A program made the position numbers and the translations under genes. Below, in pieces: positions 43,762-53,218 of a stretch of 64,000 bases of DNA; within the stretch, counting starts at the first letter, position 1, and each line of letters starts with the position of its first letter. Below the pieces are notes generated by a model that worked only from the letters and a program-made list of their open reading frames with translations, did not search any database and had not been told where the DNA came from. Origin of the DNA: Pontibacillus halophilus JSM 076056 = DSM 19796. GTDB lineage: Bacteria; Bacillota; Bacilli; Bacillales; BH030062. Location: NCBI RefSeq assembly GCF_000425205.1, contig NZ_AULI01000001.1, positions 248,001 to 312,000 on the forward strand, read 5' to 3'.

Positions 43762-44655
43762 TTAATAGGTTGATGGAGGAATGACCTTCTCGAGTAACTC
43801 TCGGAAGATTTCCGTTGCTTTCGTGTGCATCGGTTTCTCACGTAACAGCAAGGAGAAGGAGCGATGAATCTCACCACTCGGAACATTTACTCGCTTCAGC
43901 GTACCCATTGAGAGTTCTTTCCGAATCGTCCATTGTGATAGTAAGGTAACACCCAATCCCGCTTCAACTGATTCTTTAATAAGCTGGGTACTCCCAAATT
44001 CCATTGTTTGAGGAGGATGAATTTGAAGTGTCTGAAACAACCTCTCCGTCGTTTCCCTTGTACCTGAACCTTCCTCTCGAATAATCCATGTTGTGTTCCA
44101 CAAGTCCTCCGTCGTTACAGACGATTGGTGAGCTAATGGATGATGACAGCCCACGACAATGACCATACAATCCTCAGCAATCGTCTCTACCTCTAAGTCG
44201 CGATGGTGTACTTCGCCTTCTACTATCCCAATATCTAGGTCCATCGTATGCACCCGTTCGGCAATTTCTTTCGTATTCCCAATTGTGATGGCAGGATGAA
44301 TAGCAGGGTATTGTTCACGCATCTTTGAGATGATGTGCGGAAGAATATACTCTCCATACGTATAGCTTGCTCCGATTGCAAGCTCCCCACTTGGCTCATG
44401 GAACAGGTCATGAACTAGCTCATGCATCGTCTCAACATGCCCAATAATCTGCTTCGCATGCTGATATACGATTTCACCTGCCTTTGTCATGTGTACCGTT
44501 CGATTTGCTCGTTCCAGCAACGTAGCCCCTACGTCTTCCTCCAGCATCTTCACGTATTGACTGACGGCTGGCTGAGTCATATACAAGTGCTCAGCGGCTC
44601 GAGAGAAATTCCCCCGCTCGACTACTTGGACGAAGACTTGCAACATTTGCTTCAT
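43762..44655 (-). CDS. LysR-type transcriptional regulator (CysL/YeiE-like)
   Basis: Regulator of 297 residues: N-terminal winged helix-turn-helix (1-60; FVQVVERGNFSRAAEHLYMTQPAVSQYVKMLEEDVG) and a C-terminal periplasmic-binding-like effector domain (about 90-290) with IREEGSGTRETTERLF, typical of the CysL/YwfK and YeiE branch that senses sulfur compounds. Divergent from the yeiH-like gene, which is its probable target. The spacer holds a 16-bp palindrome and overlapping TATAAT boxes for both directions, so autoregulation is likely. RBS TAGGAGGGG precedes the start. Confidence 0.9.
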   Translation of the reverse strand: MKQMLQVFVQVVERGNFSRAAEHLYMTQPAVSQYVKMLEEDVGATLLERANRTVHMTKAGEIVYQHAKQIIGHVETMHELVHDLFHEPSGELAIGASYTYGEYILPHIISKMREQYPAIHPAITIGNTKEIAERVHTMDLDIGIVEGEVHHRDLEVETIAEDCMVIVVGCHHPLAHQSSVTTEDLWNTTWIIREEGSGTRETTERLFQTLQIHPPQTMEFGSTQLIKESVEAGLGVTLLSQWTIRKELSMGTLKRVNVPSGEIHRSFSLLLREKPMHTKATEIFRELLEKVIPPSTY

Positions 44656-44668
44656 GTCTACCCCTCCT

Positions 44669-44684
44669 ATAAGTAATTACTTAT
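44669..44684. promoter_or_regulatory. Probable LysR operator in the divergent lysR-yeiH spacer
   Basis: ATAAGTAATTACTTAT is a perfect 16-bp palindrome containing T-N11-A, the LysR-type core. It overlaps the start of lysR transcription and the -35 region for yeiH; TATAAT at 44694-44699 serves yeiH and ATTATA at 44692-44697 serves lysR. Confidence 0.6.
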
Positions 44685-44764
44685 GACTAGTATTATAATG
44701 ATTTATTTCACTTATGACGAATCGTTCAGTAAAGTAGTGATTGCAGATAAAAGAGGTGACAATC

Positions 44765-45751
44765 ATGACACAACAACAATCTTGGTGGGGCGGAATCGGC
44801 TTTACCTTTCTGATTGCATTGCTTGGGGTACTCTTATCATTGATTCCAGGGTTTGCTCAGATTGGGTCACTTGCTTCCGCTATCCTTATTGCAGTCCTAT
44901 ATCGACAAAAATGGGGCTATCCTGAACCACTCAAAAGCGGAATTACGTTCTCCACGAAAAAGCTATTACGAGTAGCTATTATCTTATATGGATTAAAATT
45001 GAACTTATCGGTTGTGATGAATGAAGGAATTGGATTATTAGCGAAAGATGCATTTTCCATCATTCTCGCTATTGTCGTAACGATGCTCATCGCAAGGTGG
45101 TTAAAAGCCAATTGGACCATTTCTATGCTGTTAGCGGTTGGAACAGGTGTATGTGGTGCTGCAGCCATCGCAGCCGTATCTCCTATTCTAAAAGCAAAAG
45201 AAGAGGACACAGCTTTAAGTGTAGGCATTATTGCTTTAGTAGGGACAATCTTCGGAATTGGATACACGATTGTGCGCCCGTTCCTCCCTCTTGATGCTGA
45301 AGCTTACGGCATTTGGGCAGGGTTAAGCTTGCATGAAATTGCTCACGTTGCATTAGCAGGCGCACCAGCTGGAGATGATGGATTGGCTATGGCTCTTCTT
45401 GCCAAGTTAGGTCGCGTACTCTTACTTATTCCATTATCGTTTCTCCTTGTCTTCTATATGCGCAAGAAAGAAGGAAATCAAGGAGAGGCATCCATTGTGT
45501 TTCCATGGTTCCTACTCGGCTTTGTAGCCATGAGTTTCGTTGGGACATACGTAATTGGACCCGTCCTTACAGTCCCGACTTCTATTCTAGAAGGCATTGA
45601 TTATACAACAACATTCCTGTTAGCGATGGCCATGAGTGGACTTGGGTTAAATGTGGACCTTTCAAGCATTAAATCCAAAACCGCCCGTCCTCTAACAGCC
45701 ATGCTCGTCGCATCCGTTGTATTAACGGTTGTAACCTATGTGATGTTGTAA
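44765..45751 (+). CDS. YeiH family putative sulfate/sulfite exporter (UPF0324)
   Basis: Membrane protein of 328 residues with about 10 helices, matching the YeiH family. Characteristic pieces are LKSGITFSTKKLLRVAIILYGLKLNLS, ANWTISMLLAVGTGVCGAAAIAAVSPILKAKEEDTALSVGIIALVGTIF, GLSLHEIAHVALAGAP and MAMSGLGLNVDLSSIK. Family members paired with LysR regulators of the CysL/YeiE type are thought to export sulfite or related oxyanions. ATG 44765, preceded by AGAGGTGA, is preferred over ATG 44741. Convergent with ribH. Confidence 0.9.
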   Translation: MTQQQSWWGGIGFTFLIALLGVLLSLIPGFAQIGSLASAILIAVLYRQKWGYPEPLKSGITFSTKKLLRVAIILYGLKLNLSVVMNEGIGLLAKDAFSIILAIVVTMLIARWLKANWTISMLLAVGTGVCGAAAIAAVSPILKAKEEDTALSVGIIALVGTIFGIGYTIVRPFLPLDAEAYGIWAGLSLHEIAHVALAGAPAGDDGLAMALLAKLGRVLLLIPLSFLLVFYMRKKEGNQGEASIVFPWFLLGFVAMSFVGTYVIGPVLTVPTSILEGIDYTTTFLLAMAMSGLGLNVDLSSIKSKTARPLTAMLVASVVLTVVTYVML

Positions 45752-45772
45752 TCTACCCATATCGCAATAAAA

Positions 45773-45804
45773 AAAAGCTGTCGAGAACGATCTCGACAGC
45801 TTTT
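45773..45804. terminator. Bidirectional terminator between yeiH and ribH
   Basis: Perfect stem AAAAGCTGTCGAGA with its complement and a 4-base loop, flanked by A run and TTTTC; serves both genes. Confidence 0.9.
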
Positions 45805-45807
45805 CTC

Positions 45808-46275
45808 TTACATAAAGGATTTAGTTAAGTTTGCCATCTCGATGGCAGCTGTAGCAGCTTCCCATCCTTTGTTGCCGGCTTTCGTGCCCGCTCGTTCAAT
45901 GGCTTGCTCGATGGTTTCCGTTGTAATCACTCCAAATATAACTGGAATGCCAGATTGCATAGAAGCCTGCGATACGCCTTTTGCAGCTTCTCCACATACG
46001 TAGTCAAAGTGAGGCGTAGACCCACGAATGACCGCTCCTAGCGTAATGACTGCATCGTATTTACCTGTATCCGCCATTTTCTTCGCAATGAGTGGAATTT
46101 CATAAGCACCAGGTACGTAAGCAACATCCACCCCGTCATCTTCTACTCCATGACGCTTGAGCGCATCAACTGCTCCTTCATACAACTTGGATGTAATAAA
46201 GTCATTAAAGCGACCTACAACGATTCCTACTTTCAATCCTGTTCCGACTAAGTTTCCTTCAAATACATTTCCCAT
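45808..46275 (-). CDS. ribH: 6,7-dimethyl-8-ribityllumazine synthase
   Basis: Lumazine synthase of 155 residues that condenses dihydroxybutanone phosphate with the ribitylaminouracil intermediate; assembles as a 60-mer shell in Bacillus. Active-site pieces are [31 protein letters not shown] and [21 protein letters not shown] with the catalytic His. Start at 46275 has AGGAGG 8 bases upstream; the frame is open to 46320 within ribBA. Last gene of the rib operon, 22 bases after ribBA. Confidence 0.96.
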   Translation of the reverse strand: MGNVFEGNLVGTGLKVGIVVGRFNDFITSKLYEGAVDALKRHGVEDDGVDVAYVPGAYEIPLIAKKMADTGKYDAVITLGAVIRGSTPHFDYVCGEAAKGVSQASMQSGIPVIFGVITTETIEQAIERAGTKAGNKGWEAATAAIEMANLTKSFM

Positions 46276-46297
46276 GTTTAATTCCTCCTCATATCGC

Positions 46298-47491
46298 TTA
46301 AAAGTGTAATAGATGTCCAAGCTTACTTTGTTTCGTTTTTAAATAGTGTTCATTCTCTCCGCGATGCTTCATCTGAATTCCAACCCGTTCCACGACTTCT
46401 AATCCATAACCAGACAGACCAGCAATCTTACGTGGATTGTTCGTTAGTAGCTTCATTTGTTGAACGCCTAAATCGCGTAAGATTTGAGCCCCTATCCCAT
46501 AATCTCGTAGGTCAGGTGCAAATCCTAACTTCTCATTCGCCTCAACTGTATCAAGTCCTTCCTCCTGCAACTTGTAGGCATGCATCTTATTCAATAATCC
46601 GATGCCACGCCCCTCCTGCCTCATATAAAGAAGTACTCCTTGACCCGCTTCTTCAATTTGTTGGAGAGCTGCATGAAGTTGTGGACCACAATCACAACGA
46701 TAGGAACCGAACACATCTCCTGTTAAGCATTCAGAGTGAACCCGGACGAGCGTTGGTTGCTCGGGATCAAGATCTCCTTTCACTAGTGCAATGTGTTCTT
46801 TCCCATCCACTTCATTCGTGTATCCAATCGCTCGGAAATCGCCATATTCGGTTGGCAGCGTAATTTCTACTTCACGATTTACAAGTTTCTCTTCGCGATT
46901 GCGATAGTGAATTAAGTCTTGAATTGTAATCATCTTAAGCCCATGTTCATCCGCCATCTTACGTAAGTCAGGGACACGTGCCATAGAACCATCTTCCTTG
47001 ATGATTTCACAAATTACACCAGCCGGCTGCCCACCAGCTAAGCGAGCTAAATCAACTGCCGCTTCTGTATGACCTGCCCGACGAAGAACTCCACCCTCTT
47101 TCGCTAACAGTGGAAATACGTGTCCAGGACGCTTAAAATCATGGCCTTGTGAAGCCGGATTCAGCATTTCGCGTATCGTTAACGAACGTTCTTGTGCGGA
47201 GATTCCCGTAGTTGAATATTTATGATCAATACTGACCGTAAAGGCCGTTTCGTGTGGATCTGTATTATGGTCGACCATCGGGAACAGCTGTAACCTGTTA
47301 GCGATTTGCTGGTCAACCGGTGTACAGACGAGTCCTTTCCCATGTGTAATCATAAAGTTAATAACTTCAGGCGTTGCGTAATCCGCAAGGGCCACCAAAT
47401 CCCCTTCATTTTCACGGTCTTCATCGTCACAAACGATGACGACTTTCCCTTGCTTCAACTCTTCTATTGCTTCTTTTATCGAGTCAAACAT
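46298..47491 (-). CDS. ribBA: Bifunctional 3,4-dihydroxy-2-butanone-4-phosphate synthase / GTP cyclohydrolase II
   Basis: Fusion enzyme of 397 residues feeding both branches of riboflavin synthesis. RibB part (about 1-200): [18 protein letters not shown] with acidic metal ligands, [17 protein letters not shown] and [17 protein letters not shown]. RibA part (about 205-397): [23 protein letters not shown] with three Zn Cys, [18 protein letters not shown] and [24 protein letters not shown]. Third gene of the operon, 15 bases after ribE. Confidence 0.97.
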   Translation of the reverse strand: MFDSIKEAIEELKQGKVVIVCDDEDRENEGDLVALADYATPEVINFMITHGKGLVCTPVDQQIANRLQLFPMVDHNTDPHETAFTVSIDHKYSTTGISAQERSLTIREMLNPASQGHDFKRPGHVFPLLAKEGGVLRRAGHTEAAVDLARLAGGQPAGVICEIIKEDGSMARVPDLRKMADEHGLKMITIQDLIHYRNREEKLVNREVEITLPTEYGDFRAIGYTNEVDGKEHIALVKGDLDPEQPTLVRVHSECLTGDVFGSYRCDCGPQLHAALQQIEEAGQGVLLYMRQEGRGIGLLNKMHAYKLQEEGLDTVEANEKLGFAPDLRDYGIGAQILRDLGVQQMKLLTNNPRKIAGLSGYGLEVVERVGIQMKHRGENEHYLKTKQSKLGHLLHF

Positions 47492-47506
47492 CTTCGTCAG
47501 CTCCTT

Positions 47507-48154
47507 CTAGTAGAACCCATTGTCCTTTAAGAATTGTTCTGTTACGTTTGATTCTTTTCCGTGGGATGAATTTGAAAGTAGATTTACGACGTACTTCCCA
47601 ATTAAATCCGTCTCTATATTAACCGTGTCCCCTACTCCTTTATGACCAAGTACAGTATGCTCCATCGTATGTGGAATGAGAGAAATGGTAATCGTATTTG
47701 ATTTCACTCCAAATACGGTTAGACTTGTGCCATCTACAGCAACAGACCCTTTATAGACGAAATAAGACATCAACTCATCCGGTAGTCGAATGTCGTAATA
47801 AACCGCATTCGATTCACGTTCCTTCTGGACAATCGTCCCAACACCGTCGACATGACCAGTTACCATATGTCCACCAAAGCGACCACCAGCGGCCATGGAA
47901 CGTTCTAGATTAACCTCGCTCCCTTTCTTGAGTTCTCTCAAGCTTGTCGCTTTGTACGTTTCTGGCATCACATCAAAACGCGCTTCGTGTGAAGAGAAAT
48001 GAGTAACAGTCAGACATACCCCGTTTACAGCTATACTGTCTCCAAGAGACACGTCTTCTAACACGGTCGAAGCTTGAACGGTCAACTCTAGTGCTTCATT
48101 TCCTTCGCGTATCGATTCAACCTTACCTAATTCTTCTATAATTCCTGTAAACAA
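47507..48154 (-). CDS. ribE: Riboflavin synthase alpha chain
   Basis: Enzyme of 215 residues that dismutates two ribityllumazines to riboflavin. Two tandem barrel domains are visible: first MFTGIIEELGKVESI...GVCLTVTHFSSHEARFDVMPET...LERSM...GGHMVTGHVDGVG, then the repeat with VDGTSLTVFGVKSNTITISLIPHTMEHT and NIETDLIGKYV. It follows ribD by 3 bases and precedes ribBA by 15. Confidence 0.97.
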   Translation of the reverse strand: MFTGIIEELGKVESIREGNEALELTVQASTVLEDVSLGDSIAVNGVCLTVTHFSSHEARFDVMPETYKATSLRELKKGSEVNLERSMAAGGRFGGHMVTGHVDGVGTIVQKERESNAVYYDIRLPDELMSYFVYKGSVAVDGTSLTVFGVKSNTITISLIPHTMEHTVLGHKGVGDTVNIETDLIGKYVVNLLSNSSHGKESNVTEQFLKDNGFY

Positions 48155-48157
48155 CAG

Positions 48158-49255
48158 TTATTCCCTCCACTCTTCCGGTTTCATAATGACCTTTAAGTCG
48201 GGTCCAATTTGCTTAAACTCTGTAATCGTAAGTCGTAACGCTTCAGAAAGATGCCCAATACCTGTTCCTTCCACCGGCGTCAATGCTTCCTTCCCTCCAA
48301 TTAAGATAGGCGCAATATACTGAACGACTTCCTGAACCGCCTTCGCTCGCACGAAAGCATCGTGAATCGTTCCTCCGCCTTCAACAAACAAGGAGGTGAC
48401 GTCTCGCTCACCTAACACGGTAAGCAGTTCTTTAATTTCAATCGTATGGGTAGTTAAAGGTACAATTTGAACATGGGGGTAATCAGCAAAGGGGCGCATC
48501 AATGCTGATTCAACTTGGCTTCCTGTGATAATCCAAGTTGGTGCTTCGGGGTTTTGTATGAGAGAAGATGAGAGTGGTGTGCGTAAATGGGTATCTAGCA
48601 CAACACGAATTGGATGCTTCCCGCCTCCTGGGAGTCTCGTCGTCAGGCTTGGATTGTCAGAAAGAACCGTATTCACTCCAACAAGAATGGCATCATGCTT
48701 GTGTCGATAACGATGGACATCAAGGCGAGCCTCTTCGCTCGTAATCCATTGACTTTCTCCTGTGGCTGTTGCAATCTTCCCGTCCATGGACATTGCCGTT
48801 TTGAGGGTTACGTAAGGCGTTCCCGTTCTCATAGAATGATAGAAGAAGGGATTCAAGGTAGCTGCTTCAGCCTCACACACGCCGACCGCTACTTCAATGC
48901 CAGCTTCCTCCAATAAGCGAATGCCTCTCCCGCTTACCTGTGGATTCGGGTCCTGATTAGCTACAACCGCTCGTTTAATACCTGATTGAATGACAAGCTC
49001 TGCGCACGGCGGCGTCTTCCCATAGTGGCTGCACGGTTCAAGTGTCACATAAATCGTCGCACCCTTCGCCTTGTCACCAGCCATGGTCAATGCATGTACC
49101 TCAGCATGAGCCTCGCCAGCTTTAAGATGGGCACCCATACCGAGAACTTCATTGTCCTTTACGACGACTGCTCCGACAGATGGGTTCGGCGATGTCTGCC
49201 CTTTAGTCGCACGAGCCATTTCAATCGCTAGCTTCATATAATGTTGATCGTCCAT
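48158..49255 (-). CDS. ribD: Bifunctional diaminohydroxyphosphoribosylaminopyrimidine deaminase / reductase
   Basis: Fusion enzyme of 365 residues. The N-terminal cytidine-deaminase-like domain (1-145) has the Zn site AHLKAGEAHAEVHAL and TLEPCSHYGKTPPCAELV. The C-terminal DHFR-like reductase domain (146-365) has VTLKTAMSMDGKIATATGESQWIT, DAILVGVNTVLSDNPSLTTRL and LFVEGGGTIHDAFV. First gene of ribD-ribE-ribBA-ribH, preceded by the FMN riboswitch and its terminator. Confidence 0.97.
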   Translation of the reverse strand: MDDQHYMKLAIEMARATKGQTSPNPSVGAVVVKDNEVLGMGAHLKAGEAHAEVHALTMAGDKAKGATIYVTLEPCSHYGKTPPCAELVIQSGIKRAVVANQDPNPQVSGRGIRLLEEAGIEVAVGVCEAEAATLNPFFYHSMRTGTPYVTLKTAMSMDGKIATATGESQWITSEEARLDVHRYRHKHDAILVGVNTVLSDNPSLTTRLPGGGKHPIRVVLDTHLRTPLSSSLIQNPEAPTWIITGSQVESALMRPFADYPHVQIVPLTTHTIEIKELLTVLGERDVTSLFVEGGGTIHDAFVRAKAVQEVVQYIAPILIGGKEALTPVEGTGIGHLSEALRLTITEFKQIGPDLKVIMKPEEWRE

Positions 49256-49289
49256 ATTATTTCACCTCCTACGTAACATAAAAACAAAA

Positions 49290-49325
49290 AAGACCCCGGA
49301 AAACGATACACGATTCCCAGGGTCT
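49290..49325 (-). terminator. Riboswitch-controlled terminator before ribD
   Basis: Stem AAGACCC(T)GGGAA / TTTTCCGGGGTCTT followed by TTTTTTTG on the minus strand, between the FMN aptamer and ribD; the expression platform of the riboswitch. Confidence 0.85.
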
Positions 49326-49399
49326 TGTGACATACGTAACTGTTCGAATGTCTCTAAAATTGGATACACGTCCAGAATTTGATCTTTAGACGTTGCGCC

Positions 49400-49557
49400 A
49401 TTTCCTTCTCCCATCCGGACTTTCACCGTCGGCTTTGGATTGGTACCAAATCAGCCATAGCTAGTAGGTAGCTACGGGTCGCGGGCTCGTAAGCGTGTAA
49501 GCTTCATCACCGCCGGTTGGGATTTTCACCCGACCCCGAAGGAAAACTTATTCAAAT
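49400..49557 (-). ncRNA. FMN riboswitch (RFN element)
   Basis: Minus-strand leader of the rib operon. The conserved RFN blocks are present in order: CTTCGGGGTCGGGTGAAAAT, CCCAACCGGCGGTGATG, AGCCCGCGACCCG, the CTGATTTGGT segment, AATCCAAAGCCGACGGTGAA and AGTCCGGATGGGAGAAGGAA, with closing P1 helix TTTCCTTC/GAAGGAAA. When FMN binds, the downstream terminator forms. The 417 bases between ribD and osmC hold this leader; about 110 bases toward osmC show nothing further except weak inverted repeats. Confidence 0.96.
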
Positions 49558-49672
49558 GTACATCATCATCTTATCACGATTATTGTAAAAATCACACAAA
49601 GAAAACTCGAGAAAAACCCATTTCTTGTTCATAGGCTTCTCTCGAGCTCGTTTCGGCACCGTTGCCGCAGGG

Positions 49673-50131
49673 TTATTCAGATGGAGGTAGAACACCTAAC
49701 GTCGGCTCTAACGTGAGCTTCACGTTTCCTTCAATAGCGCGAGAAATCATACACGTTTTCTCCGCTTTCTCAACGAGTGCCTGGAGCTTGTCCAGCTGTT
49801 CCTCTGTCGCATCTTCTTTCAATGTAACAGTTGGACGGTGGATGATCTCATCGTAATTGAAACGACCGTTCGTTACATCCACAATGCCTTCAGACGTCAT
49901 GCCCATTTCGTGAAGCGGCAGTTCAGCCCGTTCAATCATCGCACCAAGTGTAATGATGTAGCACGTCGCCGCAGCACCTAGTAACATTTCATCGGGATTC
50001 GTACCGACGTCTGGTCCGTCCATCTCTTTAGGTATAGAGATTTCTGTTTTCAGTTTATCAGCTTCAATGCGGCCAACAGTGTTACGGCCACCTGGCCATT
50101 CAGCATTTAAATGGAAGTGATGCTTTGCCAT
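49673..50131 (-). CDS. OsmC family protein (SACOL1771-type peroxiredoxin-like)
   Basis: Protein of 152 residues of the OsmC/Ohr superfamily. Two redox cysteines sit where expected: AAATCYIITLGAMIERAEL in the long central helix and EKAEKTCMISRAI downstream; the GTNPDEMLLGAAA motif precedes the first. Family members reduce organic hydroperoxides; this branch has unknown preferred substrate. ATG 50131 has AAAGGAGG upstream and gives MAKHHFHLNAEWPGGRNTVG. Divergent from the CrtN-like gene. No strong terminator follows. Confidence 0.87.
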   Translation of the reverse strand: MAKHHFHLNAEWPGGRNTVGRIEADKLKTEISIPKEMDGPDVGTNPDEMLLGAAATCYIITLGAMIERAELPLHEMGMTSEGIVDVTNGRFNYDEIIHRPTVTLKEDATEEQLDKLQALVEKAEKTCMISRAIEGNVKLTLEPTLGVLPPSE

Positions 50132-50294
50132 GCTGTATTCCTCCTTTAAACGTCGTTCTACCCCCATCATACTAAATCATTTCATCTTAATGCGAGTGTT
50201 GAGCTCTCTTTGGCCCAATGCGCTCCTTAAAGCATCAACACGTTCCGCTATGGGAATCGTATCGATATACTTATGGTTAAAGGAGGTAGGGACG

Positions 50295-51767
50295 ATGGAG
50301 CACTATGACACCCTCATTGTTGGAGCCGGTTTCGGAGGACTGAGTGCAGGAGCTGTCTTGGCGAAGGCCGGTTACAAGGTCGGGGTACTCGAAGCCTCGA
50401 ATGAACTTGGTGGTTCAGCAGGGAAATTTGACCGATTTGGCTATCGATTTCAAGCTGGCGCTACAGTAGGCATGGGCTTTGAAGAAGGTGGCGTCCTTCA
50501 ACAATTATTTCAACACCTCGAACTCACCCCTCCACCTATGCGACGGATGGATACGATTATGAACATCTACCTGCCAGATGAAACCATTCATTACTACCGA
50601 GATGCGCATAAATGGTTTACAGAGGCAGGCAGAGTGTTTCCTACTAAACAAGCACAAGTACAACGCTTCTTCCATGAGGTGTTTAGCGTTGGTCGAAAAC
50701 TCGATAGCATCTTAACAGACCTTCCTGTATTTCCACCGAGTCGTCCAAGAGACTGGGCGAATTTGCTAAAATACGTGAACTACCGAAACGTAACGTTACT
50801 CCCCTATTTCACGTCGACGGTAGCAGACCGGTTAAAGAAATACCATCTTGATCGAGATGAACGATTCATGACCTTCCTGAATGGACAGCTAATGGACAGT
50901 GTACAAACGACCGCTGACCAGTGCCCAGCATTTCTCGGTTATGCAGCCCTCCAAACGTTCCATAAAGGCGCTTATGCCGTTGAAGGCGGGTTAGCATCCA
51001 TCGCAGAGAAGCTAGGAGCATTCATTGAGGAACAAGGAGGTGCCGTTCACAAACGTAGACCTGCTCTAACCATTGAGCGTCAAGGCTCAGGGTTCCGTAT
51101 AAAGAGTCGCCGGGAGCGAACGTATGAGGCAGAACGAATCATCTTAAATCATTCCCTGCACAACTTTCATTCTACAGTTTCTCCTGAGTTGGCGAAGGCC
51201 TCGAATATCCCGAAAGAAACTGGTCAGGAGAATACATGGGGAGCGTTTATGATGTATTTCGGCGTGAAGGATGAGTTCCGAGATGATGTTCTCTACCATC
51301 AAATCGTGCAGGATCAAAATCTGCCATTAAGTGAAGGGAATCAATTTCTACTTTCCTTCTCAGCGAAAGACGACCTGACTATGGCCCCTATCGGGAAACG
51401 CTCTGTCACCGTATCCACCCATACAAAGGCAGACCCTTGGTGGAATCAAGAGCATTATGAAGAACGGAAGTCACACTATGAAGAAGTGGTGATGAACGGA
51501 ATACAGAAGCACTTCCCACAGTTTACGGAGTTAATTGATGTGCGCATGCCAGGTACTCCTGTCACCTTTGAGCGTTTTACTTCTAGACACAAAGGTCAAG
51601 TAGGTGGTTATGCGCCAACAGGAAAGTGGAGCTGGCTAAATAGCCAGTCCGTCTATACTGGTATCCCCAAGATGTATGTATGTGGAGATACGGTCTTCCC
51701 TGGAGCAGGTACGTTAGGTACTTCGCTGTCAGGATGGCTCGCAGCTGAAGAACTTATGAAGAGTTAG
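50295..51767 (+). CDS. FAD-dependent desaturase/oxidoreductase, CrtI/CrtN (phytoene desaturase) type
   Basis: Flavoprotein of 490 residues. N-terminal FAD fold HYDTLIVGAGFGGLSAGAVLAKAGYKVGVLEASNELGGSAGKFDRFGYRFQAGATV is cut here to its halves: GAGFGGLSAG and LEASNELGGSAG; the C-terminal FAD motif is YVCGDTVFPGAGTLGTSLSGW. This is the CrtI/CrtN/CrtD desaturase or isomerase-like layout used in carotenoid synthesis. No other carotenoid genes (crtM, crtB) are near, so the substrate is open. ATG 50295 has AAAGGAGG 9 bases upstream. Its last 14 bases overlap the convergent MFS gene. Confidence 0.8.
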   Translation: MEHYDTLIVGAGFGGLSAGAVLAKAGYKVGVLEASNELGGSAGKFDRFGYRFQAGATVGMGFEEGGVLQQLFQHLELTPPPMRRMDTIMNIYLPDETIHYYRDAHKWFTEAGRVFPTKQAQVQRFFHEVFSVGRKLDSILTDLPVFPPSRPRDWANLLKYVNYRNVTLLPYFTSTVADRLKKYHLDRDERFMTFLNGQLMDSVQTTADQCPAFLGYAALQTFHKGAYAVEGGLASIAEKLGAFIEEQGGAVHKRRPALTIERQGSGFRIKSRRERTYEAERIILNHSLHNFHSTVSPELAKASNIPKETGQENTWGAFMMYFGVKDEFRDDVLYHQIVQDQNLPLSEGNQFLLSFSAKDDLTMAPIGKRSVTVSTHTKADPWWNQEHYEERKSHYEEVVMNGIQKHFPQFTELIDVRMPGTPVTFERFTSRHKGQVGGYAPTGKWSWLNSQSVYTGIPKMYVCGDTVFPGAGTLGTSLSGWLAAEELMKS

Positions 51768-53037
51768 ACGTTTGTGTGGGTTCTTGGACCGCCTTGGGGA
51801 GCGTCTCTTTCTCTTTCAATTTCTCATTTACGTGTAGGTACAAGAAGAGACCTGTAGCTCCAAAGAGCACATAGAGGATCCCCATGCCAAAGCTTGGAAT
51901 CACACTGCCTAGCATAATCCCAACTCCAGCCACGAACGTGGCACTATAGAATGTAAATTCGTACACCGCCATATAGGAACTTTTCGCATCGTCAGGAGGT
52001 AAATCGCCTAACATGCTTTGAGCGACTGGATAATACATCAGTTCGCCAAGTGTGACTAAGAGCATCATAACCATTAACAGCCATGGTGTATGCGTTAAGG
52101 TGAACACCGCATAACCAATCGTATAAATTGTAATGCCAACAATTAAGATGGACTTGTTCTCCCATTTACGAACCATCCATGTCACGAACGTAGCGATGAA
52201 CACGACAAGGACCGTATTTTCAGTACGTAAGATACCTAGCATCAGTGTCCCATCTACTCCTATGCCCCCATTCCCGAATGGGAGTAAAGGTTCTGCGCTC
52301 ATCACTTCGGAGAACCGAACTGCGAGATAATTCGTCAATTGTTCCTCTAACGCGAAGATCAACACTCCAGCTCCAAGAAAGGCGAGAAATGTTTTATTTT
52401 GAAAGACGGGTTTGTAATTGTTCCAAATAGACGTCTTTTCCTTCCCCTTACTTTGTTCGGGTCGTTTGTACGTTTCGATAATAAAGCGAGACGTGATCCA
52501 AGCTGACAAGATCGATAAGGCTGCTACCGCTAAGAACAGCTGAAATAAATAATTTGCGAATAGAAAGGCGCCTAGCATGCCAGCAAGCGCCATGGAGACA
52601 TTGTTGACCCAGTACATGAGTGTGAACACATAGCGACGATTCTCAGATGTTGTGACATCTAATACCATAGCTTGAGAAGTTGGACCTAACACACCTCCAA
52701 ACAACATGGACAAGAGCAACAGCCCAAATGTTCCGTACGTCTCGCTATACCATGGGGAATTGAGGAATGCAATAACTATGAAAACCATTCCAACCCCAAA
52801 CTCTGACCATACCATTAGTTGCTTTCGCCCAATCTGGTCAGATATAAATCCGCCTACAAGGCCCCCTACCAAACCACTCAAGACGACTGCCATTAGCATG
52901 AGGCCGGTCATCACTTCCCCCACTCGTCCTGCGAAATAAATAGCCAAATATGGAAAGACAGCCCCCATTGTGAAGCCAGTTAAAAACTGCATGCAGATTC
53001 GAATTTGTACGTTTCGATGTAAATCTTTGAATTTCAC
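51754..53037 (-). CDS. MFS transporter (multidrug efflux-type)
   Basis: Membrane carrier of 427 residues with 12 helices. Motif A is GGFISDQIGRKQLM between helices 2 and 3, and YFAGRVGEVMTG precedes it; the central loop (about 195-210, YKRPEQSKGKEKTS) is charged and the tail is hydrophilic, ending in many Thr and Ser. The layout resembles drug efflux MFS proteins of the DHA1 group (YfmO/MdtG-like), but substrate is unknown. Convergent overlap of 14 bases with the CrtN-like gene. Confidence 0.87.
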   Translation of the reverse strand: MKFKDLHRNVQIRICMQFLTGFTMGAVFPYLAIYFAGRVGEVMTGLMLMAVVLSGLVGGLVGGFISDQIGRKQLMVWSEFGVGMVFIVIAFLNSPWYSETYGTFGLLLLSMLFGGVLGPTSQAMVLDVTTSENRRYVFTLMYWVNNVSMALAGMLGAFLFANYLFQLFLAVAALSILSAWITSRFIIETYKRPEQSKGKEKTSIWNNYKPVFQNKTFLAFLGAGVLIFALEEQLTNYLAVRFSEVMSAEPLLPFGNGGIGVDGTLMLGILRTENTVLVVFIATFVTWMVRKWENKSILIVGITIYTIGYAVFTLTHTPWLLMVMMLLVTLGELMYYPVAQSMLGDLPPDDAKSSYMAVYEFTFYSATFVAGVGIMLGSVIPSFGMGILYVLFGATGLFLYLHVNEKLKEKETLPKAVQEPTQTSNSS

Positions 53038-53218
53038 ACTTTCTCCCCCTGTCTACTCTTTCTCTCTGTATCGGCTCGTTATATCTCTTTTCAACCATCC
53101 CATTAACTTCCATGTCTCAAATTCAAAACCCTTTCGCTTCCATAGGATTATTGAGACAATCAGTATAGAATGAACGTAACCGTTACATGCGTTATACATA
53201 GAATTGGAGGCGAAAGTA

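Noticed and set aside
49560-49672. Terminator for osmC
   Set aside because: Inverted repeats around CTCGAG and CGGCA/TGCCG exist, but stems are interrupted and T tracts are poor.
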